A stretch of 64,000 bases of DNA from Thermogemmatispora aurantia. Lineage in GTDB: Bacteria > Chloroflexota > Ktedonobacteria > Ktedonobacterales > Ktedonobacteraceae. The notes beneath the pieces were generated by a model. The model ran no database searches. It was not told the DNA's origin and saw only the letters and a list, made by a program, of their open reading frames with translations. The first letter of the stretch is position 1. Every line of letters starts with the position of its first letter. The position numbers and the translations under genes were made by a program. Positions 51,151 to 62,100 of this stretch are shown here, piece after piece. The stretch is from the NCBI RefSeq assembly GCF_008974285.1, contig NZ_BKZV01000008.1, forward strand, positions 115,103 through 179,102, read 5' to 3'.

Positions 51151-51939
51151 ATGCGTACCTATCTGCGTCTCCTGTGGACCTTCTTCCGCATCAGTATCCT
51201 GGGCGAGCTGGCCTATCGGGCCAGCTTCTGGCTGCAGATCGCCGAGTCACTGATTGACTTGGGAACGGCCCTGGCCTTCGTCAGCGTTGTCTTCTCCTCT
51301 ACCCGGGCCCTCAATGGCTGGAGTGCTGACGAACTGCTCACCCTCATCGGCGTCTACTTCCTCATCGGGGGCACCATCAACATGATCATCATGCCCGGCA
51401 TGAACCGCCTCATTGAGCAGGTGCGCCAGGGCACCCTCGACTACGTACTCACCAGACCCGCGGACGCCCAGCTGCTCGTCAGCATCCAGCAGATCGACGT
51501 GTGGAAGCTCCTCGACGTCGTGCTGGGGATGGCCTTGCTCGTAGGGGCCATGCTCTGGCACGGCGGCCTGCCCGGACCCTTCCAGCTGCTGGCCTTCGCT
51601 CTGACCTTGCTGGCTGGCGCTGTCATCATCTATAGCTTTGTGCTCTTCCTGGCCACCCTCTCCTTCTGGTATGTGCGCATGGAGAATATCCTGGTCATCT
51701 TCGAGAGCATGTACGAGGCCGGGCGCTGGCCGGTCGACATCTATCCCGGCTGGCTACGCGCCATCCTGACCTTCGTTGTCCCGGTCGCCTTCGCTGTGAC
51801 CGTACCCGCCGAAGCCCTGACCGCCCGCCTGACCTGGCTGGTCCTGGCGGGCACCCTGCTACTGGCTGCCCTGGCGCTGCTGGCCTCGCGCCTCTTCTGG
51901 CGCTTTGCCATTCGCTATTACAGCGGCGCCTCGGCCTGA
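51151..51939 (+). CDS. ABC-2 family permease, second subunit
   Basis: The 262-residue protein begins MRTYLRLLWTFFRISILGEL and has about six membrane segments. The segment RLIEQVRQGTLDYVLTRPAD matches the coupling segment of the preceding permease ('G-FS-LLRP' to 'GTLDYVLTRP'), confirming that the two are homologous subunits. GGAGGG lies ten bases before ATG 51151, and the gene starts eight bases after the previous stop. It is the last gene of the exporter operon; the next transcript begins with the riboswitch. Confidence 0.88.
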   Translation: MRTYLRLLWTFFRISILGELAYRASFWLQIAESLIDLGTALAFVSVVFSSTRALNGWSADELLTLIGVYFLIGGTINMIIMPGMNRLIEQVRQGTLDYVLTRPADAQLLVSIQQIDVWKLLDVVLGMALLVGAMLWHGGLPGPFQLLAFALTLLAGAVIIYSFVLFLATLSFWYVRMENILVIFESMYEAGRWPVDIYPGWLRAILTFVVPVAFAVTVPAEALTARLTWLVLAGTLLLAALALLASRLFWRFAIRYYSGASA

Positions 51940-52064
51940 GTCCCAAAAACAGGAAAGAAGTACCAGGGGAGAGCCAGTCTCTCCTCCTTGACTTCCACTA
52001 CAACATATGGTATCTTACCGCCCGTACCTGCCTATATCTTGTGCTCATTGGCAACCGAAGAGAG

Positions 52065-52255
<191 letters not shown>

Positions 52256-52353
52256 GCTAAGCCCGAATGCCCACCTGTGGGATCTGGCTCGATCCCTTCG
52301 CGTGAAAGGGTAGACCAGCCGACAGCTCATTCACGAGGCTGTCTGTGCGTGTC

Positions 52354-52386
52354 AGCCTGTTTCCGTCGAGGGAACAGGCTTTTTTC
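52354..52386 (+). terminator. Riboswitch-controlled intrinsic terminator
   Basis: AGCCTGTTTCC (52354-52364), a five-base loop and GGGAACAGGCT (52370-52380) are followed by six T. It ends six bases before the nrdA ribosome binding site AAGGAGGG, so it is the expression platform of the B12 riboswitch. A preceding GACAGC...GCTGTC stem (52321-52343) may be part of the alternative fold. Confidence 0.85.
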
Positions 52387-52407
52387 ATCTCAAGGAGGGA
52401 AAACGGC

Positions 52408-54939
<2,532 letters not shown>

Positions 54940-55206
54940 TGGGACTGCCTGCACTGCAGCCGCAGGAGACGAGTCACCCGGCAGACAGAGCAGATGAGGG
55001 ATGAGGAAGGCCGGCCCGTCCCCCCCGCGGCTGCCGAGAAGGCGGTGGGCGCAGATGCCGAACTGACTCACCTGCTGATCCTTTGCTGATCCTTCGCCCC
55101 ACCGTCGGGCCGCTCTGGGGGAGGGTGAACCAATCGCTCCCTGTTGGCCCTGGTGCCAGGCCACACCGCGCAACACACGGGCACCCTAGAAGGAGAACCA
55201 AGACTC

Positions 55207-56241
55207 ATGGCGACAAACGCCTTCAGTCAGAAGGACATTCTTGAAGAGAAACGCCTCATCAATGGGCCAGCTGTCAGCGTTAACCAGCTCATGCCGCTCA
55301 AATATCGCTGGGCCTGGGAGCACTATCTCAACGGCTGTGCCAACCACTGGATGCCCAATGAGGTCCCGATGGCCGGCGACATCGAACTCTGGCGGAGCAA
55401 TCGCCTCTCCGAGGCCGAGCGCCTGGTCATCATGCGCAACCTGGGCTTCTTTGCCACCGCTGAGAGCCTGGTTGGCAACAACCTGGTCCTGGCCATCTTC
55501 AAGCACATCACCAACGCCGAATGTCGCCAGTACCTGCTCCGGCAAGCCTTTGAGGAAGCGGTCCATACCCACGCCTTCCTCTATATCGTCGAGAGCCTGG
55601 GCCTGGACGAGCGCGAGGTCTTCACCATGTACCACCGCATCCCCGCCATCCAGCGCAAGGATGCCTTTGAGATGAAGCTGACCTATGCGCTCCTCGATCC
55701 CGCTTTCTCGACTGCCGAGCCAGAACAGGCCCAGCAGTTCCTGGACAACCTCATTGGCTACTACGTGATCATGGAGGGCATCTTCTTCTACAGCGGCTTC
55801 GCCATGATCCTCTCCTTCCACCGCCGTAATCTCATGACGGGCATTGGCCAGCAGTTCCAGTATATTCTGCGCGACGAGACCATCCATCTGAACTTTGGCA
55901 TTGACCTGATCAACGGGATCAAAGTTGAGAACCCTGGCCTCTGGACACCCGAGTTTGAGCGGCATATTATGGAATTGATTGAGGAGGCGGTGGAGCTAGA
56001 GATCGCCTACGCTTACGACTGCCTGCCTGAGGGGATCGCGGGCCTGCACGCCCCGGCCTTTGCGCGCTATGTACGTCATATCGCCGATCGACGCCTGGAG
56101 CGCATCGGCCTGCCGGCGGTCTATCACGAGCCGCATCCCTTCCCCTGGCTGAGCGAGACCATTGACCTGAGCAAGGAGAAGAATTTCTTTGAGACGCGGG
56201 TCACGGAGTATCGGTCGGCGGCGACGCTCGAATGGGATTAG
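55207..56241 (+). CDS. nrdB: Ribonucleotide reductase beta subunit, class Ic-type
   Basis: The 344-residue protein has a carboxylate ligand set Glu86, Glu117, His120, Glu190, Glu224 and His227, each exactly three less than the Chlamydia trachomatis R2c ligands (89, 120, 123, 193, 227, 230). The residue four after the first histidine, where class Ia and Ib enzymes have the radical tyrosine, is Phe124 (VHTHAF). Glu in place of Asp at the first ligand plus Phe at the tyrosine position are the hallmarks of the Mn/Fe class Ic subunit. ATG 55207 follows AAGGAG. The 267 bases after nrdA hold no gene. It forms the radical-generating partner of NrdA. Confidence 0.92.
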   Translation: MATNAFSQKDILEEKRLINGPAVSVNQLMPLKYRWAWEHYLNGCANHWMPNEVPMAGDIELWRSNRLSEAERLVIMRNLGFFATAESLVGNNLVLAIFKHITNAECRQYLLRQAFEEAVHTHAFLYIVESLGLDEREVFTMYHRIPAIQRKDAFEMKLTYALLDPAFSTAEPEQAQQFLDNLIGYYVIMEGIFFYSGFAMILSFHRRNLMTGIGQQFQYILRDETIHLNFGIDLINGIKVENPGLWTPEFERHIMELIEEAVELEIAYAYDCLPEGIAGLHAPAFARYVRHIADRRLERIGLPAVYHEPHPFPWLSETIDLSKEKNFFETRVTEYRSAATLEWD

Positions 56242-56315
56242 TGGCGACGAGCGTGCTCTGCTGATCGCTGCTGAGTCGGACCGGACCAGACGCGAGGAAA
56301 GGAAGAGGGAGGATT

Positions 56316-58661
56316 ATGGTGCAGGCTACCAATCTCGGCTACCCGCGTATTGGCGCGAAGCGCGAGCTAAAGCGGGCGCTTGAGCAGTTCTGGGCAGGGA
56401 AGCTGGACGAGCAAGGACTGCGCGAGCAGGCCGCTGCACTGCGTCGGGAACACTGGCAGCTCCAGCAGCGCCTGGGGCTGAACCAGATCCCGGCCAACGA
56501 CTTTTCACTCTACGACCACGTGCTGGATATGGCGCTGGTAGTGGGGGCGGTTCCGCGGCGCTATCGCCGCGCCGGCGACAATGGGGCGCTGGAGCTGGAC
56601 CTGTCAACCTATTTCGCAATGGCCCGCGGCGTTGAAGCCGGCCCTGCGGGTGAGGCAGTGCCGCCGATGGAGATGACCAAATGGTTCGACACGAATTATC
56701 ATTATATCGTGCCCGAGTTTGAGGAAGATCTCTCTTTTCACCTCACCTCAACGAAACCACTGGATGAGTTCAACGAAGCCAGGAGCCTGGGTATCCACAC
56801 CCGCCCGGTCCTGCTGGGGCCGGTCTCGTTTCTGCTCCTCGGCAAGGCGCACCGAGAGGGCCTCTCGCCGCTGGGGCTGCTAGAGCAGTTGCTGCCAGTC
56901 TACGAGGAGCTGCTCCAGCGCCTGGCCGCGGCGGGCGCCGACTGGGTGCAGCTCGATGAGCCATGCCTGGTGCTGGACCTTGAGCCTGCTGCTCTGCGGG
57001 CTATCGAGCAGAGCTACATCCGGCTCAGCCAGGCTGCGCCCTCGCTGCGCCTGTTGCTGGCGACCTACTTTGGCGACCTGGGCCCAGCCCTCTCAACGGT
57101 CTTGCACCTCCCGGTTGCCGCCGTGCATCTCGACCTGGTGCGAGCCCCCCAGCAGCTGGAGCGCGCGCTGGCCGCAGCTCCCTCTTCTCTGCTGCTCTCT
57201 TTGGGGATTGTCGACGGGCGCAATGTCTGGCGCACCGATTTCGAGCAGGCCCTTGCCCTCGTCGAACGAGCTGTTGAACGCCTCGGCTCCGAGCGCATTC
57301 TCCTGGCTCCCTCTTGCTCGCTCTTGCACGTGCCCGTCGATCTGGAGCTGGAAAGCGAGCTGGATGCCGAACTGAAGCAATGGCTGGCCTTCGCCAACCA
57401 GAAACTGCAGGAAATCGTCCTCTTGACACGGGCGGCCAACGAGGGACGGCAGGCGATTGCCGATGAGCTGGAGCGCAATCGGCAGGCCGTCGAGCGCCGC
57501 CGCACCTCGCCGCGCATCCACAACGAGGAGATCGATCAGCGCGTGCGCCAGGTGCGGGCCCAACATGCACGTCGACAGAGTCCTTACGCTGTGCGCCGCC
57601 AGCGACAGCGTGCCCAGCTGCAACTCCCGCTCTTGCCAACCACGACCATTGGCTCCTTCCCACAGACCGCGGAGGTGCGCGCCGCGCGGGCCGCTTTCAA
57701 GAATGGGCGCCTGGACGCCGCCGGGTACGAGGCCTTTATCCGGGGCGAGATCGAGCGCACTATTCGTTTCCAGGAGGAGATCGGCCTCGACGTGCTGGTG
57801 CATGGCGAATTCGAGCGCAGCGACATGGTCGAGTACTTCGCTGAGCAGCTTGATGGCTTCCTCTTCACGCGCAATGGCTGGGTCCAGAGCTATGGCTCGC
57901 GCTGCGTGCGCCCGCCGGTCATCTATGGCGATGTTCAGCGCCGCGGCCCCATGACCGTGCGCTGGTCAGCCTTCGCCCAGTCGCTGACCGCCCGCCCTGT
58001 CAAGGGGATGCTCACCGGCCCGGTGACCATGATGCAATGGTCCTTTGTGCGCGACGATCAGCCGCGGGCCGAGACCTGCTATCAGTTGGCGCTGGCCCTG
58101 CACGATGAGGTCCAGGATCTGGAGGCGGCGGGGATTCGCGTTATCCAGATCGATGAGCCGGCACTGCGCGAGGGCCTGCCACTGCGCCGCTCGGAGTGGG
58201 CCAGCTACCTCGACTGGGCCGTCGATTGCTTCCGCCTGGTCTCGGCCTCGGTGCGCGACGAGACGCAAATCCATACGCATATGTGCTATGCCGAGTTCGG
58301 CGATATCATCGAGGCCATTGCCGCGATGGATGCCGATGTACTCTCGATCGAGGCCTCGCGCTCCCGTCTGGAGCTGCTCAACGCCTTTGTCCGCTATCGC
58401 TACCCGAATGAAATTGGCCCGGGCGTCTACGATGTCCATTCGCCGCATGTCCCTTCGGTCAGTGAGTACGAGCAGCGCCTGCTGCGCATTCTGGAGGTGT
58501 TGCCTGCAGAACAGGTATGGGTTAATCCCGATTGCGGTCTCAAAACCCGTCGCTGGGAGGAGGTCAGGCCAGCCCTGACCAATCTGCTACAGGCAGTGCG
58601 TGCTGTACGCACACGTCTGGCTAGTGGACAGGCTGAGGTACAATCAGGCCCTGCCCGCTAA
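56316..58661 (+). CDS. metE: Cobalamin-independent methionine synthase
   Basis: The 781-residue protein has the double-barrel length of MetE. The N-terminal half begins NLGYPRIGAKRELKRALEQF. The C-terminal catalytic half has TTTIGSFPQTAEVRAARAAF and the zinc ligands His655 and Cys657 (HTHMCY), Glu679 (SIEASRS) and Cys740 (NPDCGLKTR), at spacings equal to E. coli MetE. It transfers methyl from methyltetrahydrofolate polyglutamate to homocysteine. A GGGAGG site precedes ATG 56316, and the gene begins 74 bases after nrdB. Being B12-independent, it fits the cobalamin riboswitch control inferred for the unit. Confidence 0.94.
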   Translation: MVQATNLGYPRIGAKRELKRALEQFWAGKLDEQGLREQAAALRREHWQLQQRLGLNQIPANDFSLYDHVLDMALVVGAVPRRYRRAGDNGALELDLSTYFAMARGVEAGPAGEAVPPMEMTKWFDTNYHYIVPEFEEDLSFHLTSTKPLDEFNEARSLGIHTRPVLLGPVSFLLLGKAHREGLSPLGLLEQLLPVYEELLQRLAAAGADWVQLDEPCLVLDLEPAALRAIEQSYIRLSQAAPSLRLLLATYFGDLGPALSTVLHLPVAAVHLDLVRAPQQLERALAAAPSSLLLSLGIVDGRNVWRTDFEQALALVERAVERLGSERILLAPSCSLLHVPVDLELESELDAELKQWLAFANQKLQEIVLLTRAANEGRQAIADELERNRQAVERRRTSPRIHNEEIDQRVRQVRAQHARRQSPYAVRRQRQRAQLQLPLLPTTTIGSFPQTAEVRAARAAFKNGRLDAAGYEAFIRGEIERTIRFQEEIGLDVLVHGEFERSDMVEYFAEQLDGFLFTRNGWVQSYGSRCVRPPVIYGDVQRRGPMTVRWSAFAQSLTARPVKGMLTGPVTMMQWSFVRDDQPRAETCYQLALALHDEVQDLEAAGIRVIQIDEPALREGLPLRRSEWASYLDWAVDCFRLVSASVRDETQIHTHMCYAEFGDIIEAIAAMDADVLSIEASRSRLELLNAFVRYRYPNEIGPGVYDVHSPHVPSVSEYEQRLLRILEVLPAEQVWVNPDCGLKTRRWEEVRPALTNLLQAVRAVRTRLASGQAEVQSGPAR

Positions 58662-59142
58662 CCAGCGCTCGCTCCGGACCCTGAACACAGACCAACTCAC
58701 GACGGCGCTGGCCGGGAAGAAACAGCCCGCTCTTGTAGAATCACTGGCTGCCTGACCTCGCCGGCGCCGTCTGGCTTCTGCTCTCAGCCTCTTCCTTTCC
58801 TTACTGTTGTCTGTGTGCTCTGCCCATCTAGCTCGGCGTGGGTCCTTTCCTTCTTCGCCCGCTCTGTGAAGGAGGTCACACTCCTCCTGTGAGCTGCCTC
58901 CTAGCGACGATTGCCCTTGACAGCTATCTTGCCTTGCAGATGAGACGGCAGACCAGGCACTGTCAGAACATCGATATTGCTTGTCCTCCTGCCCCTCACT
59001 AGCGCACTCTTTGGCTCGTTTCAGCTTGAGAGCTGTCGTCTCCCTGTCCTTTTCCGATAGAAGCACGATTGATCCGCTGGTCTGCGTTGGATGTGTCTTT
59101 CTTTTCTCTCTTCTGGGTTCATGCCCTCGATGAGGTGGACTC
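58662..59142. other. Intergenic, no gene recognised
   Basis: The minus-strand frame 58644-59144 is polar and low-complexity, overlaps the ends of both neighbours and has no family resemblance. I see no clear terminator after metE and cannot place the promoter of the next gene. Confidence 0.4.
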
Positions 59143-62100
59143 ATGAGTATAGCGGGCGATGCAGGAGGGCCAGGCGCCTACAGCCTGAGCCATCTCCTGG
59201 GGAGAAACAGCCTCGCCGAAACCTATGTCGGCGAGGAGCGTACTAGCGGGAGACCTGTCGTTTTCAAGTTGTTCCCTACAGTGCGCCTTGAGAAAGAACG
59301 CCGGCACGTCGTGGAGACGCTGCGGGCCTATGCCCAGGTTCTTCATCCCGGTCTGGTGCGCGTGTTGGAGGTTGGCCTGCGTGAGAACTCGCCATTCGTG
59401 GTCACTGAGTATGCCCAGTCCGGCTCGCTGCGTCAGCGCTATCCGCAAGGGACGCGCCTGCGTCCTGAGATGGTGCTCCCAGCGGTGCTACAGATCGGGA
59501 CGGCGCTCCAGCACCTGCATCGGCAGGGCCTTTTTCATCTAGACCTCAAGCCGGAGAATATCCTGCTCAAAGATGATGGGAGCCTGATGCTGAGCGATGC
59601 CGGACTACTGAGCCTGCCAGCCCTTTGGCAGGACCGCCTGGCTGCTGAGCGCGACAACGCAGCTTACCTGGCTCCTGAGCAGATTATGGGCTTGCCGGTG
59701 GCGGCCAGTGATCAGTATGCGCTGGCCTGTCTGATCTACGAATGGCTGAGTGGGCACCCGCCGTTTATCGGCTCCTTCCGGGAGATCTGTGCGCAACACC
59801 TGCATGCTCCTCCCCCACCGTTGATGGGACCTGCGTCAGAGGAGCTAAAGGCCGTGCTCCGGCACGCTCTGGAGAAAGACCCCGGCAAGCGTTTCCCTAC
59901 GCTGCAGGCGTTTATTGAGGCCTGTGCCTTGGCTATGCGTGGAACGGCCAGCCAACCAGTCGCTGCCTCTGCCTCCTCTGGCAGCTCTTCCCCTGTGCCC
60001 AGGTCGTCAGTGCTGGCACCTGCCCCCTCAGAGCAGGTGCTCCATCAGCAGGAGGGTAAGATGGCAGCGGAGGAGCAGGTCAGCCAGAGGCGCCTCTGTC
60101 GCCTCTGTCGCCAGCCCTTGCCCTCGACCAGACTGGCCTTGGCCTGTCCCTCCTGTGGATACCCATCCGATCTTCAGGAGGAGCAGCGCTTTCTGGAGCA
60201 ACTGCTCGCAGAGTTAAGCCGCCTGGCACAGGCCGGAGCTGCCCCCATGCACCTGGGGGCGCTGGCGTCGCTCTCCGTTCCCTCGCTGCTGGCCCTCAGA
60301 CGCGAGGTGCGCTACGGCGCTGCCTCCATACCGCTGGGGCTGGCCATTGACCGCTATTGGCGTCGTCTCCTGGAGGTGCGGCAACTGATCGCGCGTGAGC
60401 AGTTGCACGGGACGAGCCTCGCATCGTCTAAGGCCCAGACGCCGCAACGAACGGCTGCCCCCCCAGCGGTCTCGGGTGCAGCGGCAGCAGCACCAGGTCA
60501 ACCGGCGTCCCAATACGGACCGGAGCCTGCCCAGCTTGACGATACGCTGGTCAGGAAGGCACTGCAGGCGCAACAGCTGCAGGAGCCTCAACATGCGGCG
60601 GCCCAGGCGCCAGCAGCCTCTCAGCAGCCAGCACTGCCCCCTGTGCTGCACTCGGCACAGCCTGTAGGTGAACGTGCGCCAGCCAGCACCTCTCAGTCAC
60701 CGCGCCAGGCTTCTGGGCCGGGCTTCCAGGCGCCGGCGGCGAGTGTCGGCAGGCCGCAGATCGCTATGCGGCAGCCTTCGGCAGCGGCGATCTCCAGGGC
60801 AGTGTCAGAGCCGGCCTCCCTGGGGCGCCCGCCGCTGCCACCACGCCCGCCACGTCCGCCGCGCCCCAGTCCAATCACGACGCTGCGACCGCTGGTCGAG
60901 TCGCCGGCAGCCCTGATGGTGGCCTTGGGCACCTTCCTGCTGCTGGCCGCGCTCCTGGTCTTCCACATCGCCGCGTCGAAATACGCGCTGCCGGTGACCA
61001 TCTGCGCGCAGGGCTTTTTCGCGCTGATGGTCGTAATCACCGGACGCTCTCGCCATTTCCGCGAGTTCAGAGGGATCTATGCCCTCTTCTTCGCTCTCAC
61101 CGTGCCCTTGCTCTTCCCTGACTTGACGAGCATCGTTCCCAATGGGACGCCGTGGCTGCTGGCGCTGACAGCACTCTACGGCGCCGTGACCTACGGCGTG
61201 CTGGCCGTCTCCCAGCGCTTCAGTCCCTTTGCTATTCTCTGCGCCGTGGCCCTGGCGGTCGCTGATGTTTCCCTGGTCTGGGCCATCTCGCCTTCCTCTT
61301 GGGGCTGGTGGACGGCAAGCGGGTTACTGGTACTGGCCTTAATCGAGACGGAGGCTTTGGGTGACCCTCAGCTCGCGCCAGGGGGATCTCCGCTAGCCCG
61401 GCTCTTGCAAACCTCCTGGGATGTGCTCCGGGCTCCTCTGGCCTTCTCTGCGCAGTTCCTGGCTTATGGACTCAGTTGCCTTGCCGGTCTCTTGAGTTTA
61501 TTGCTACTTCTGCTCTTATTGATCTTACAGCCAACAATAGGCTATTCATCCACCATACCGCTCTCTGCTTTCCCGATCACCTTGCTCCTGGCCCTGGCCT
61601 GGTTCATGCGAGCCGATGCACGCCTGCGCAGATCCTCCCAGTACCCGCTGCTAGCCCTGATCACCTTGATCGTGCCACTGACCTGCAGCCTGATTGTCCC
61701 ACAACACGCACGGCTCATGAGCAGCCTGGACCTGCTCTTGCTGAGCGCCGCCTTTGAAGGCTACGCGCGGCTGGCACCGCCTTCGCTCTGGCTCTACCTG
61801 CGCCCCGGACGCAAGCTGACGACGCTGCGCTTTCTTCTGCTGCTGCTGGTCCCCTTCCTGGCAATTTTGCCCTCGCAAGCTGCTCTCCAACAGAAGGACC
61901 TCCTGGCCGGCTCCTTGATGGTCTGGGCCAGCGCCGCTCTGCTGCTGCTGATGATCCTCTTCCCTGCGCCGGAGGCCGCGGCACAGGAAGTGCAGCGCCT
62001 TCGCCCGAAGCGCTCGCCCTGGCTACAGGTGCTGTCTGGAGGCCTCTTTGTCTGGGGCTACGCAGCTCTGGGGCAGGGAATCAATTGGGCCTCGCTTGGA

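Noticed and set aside
58644..59144. 166-codon minus-strand frame after metE
   Set aside because: Polar, low-complexity product overlapping both flanking genes; looks like a shadow frame.
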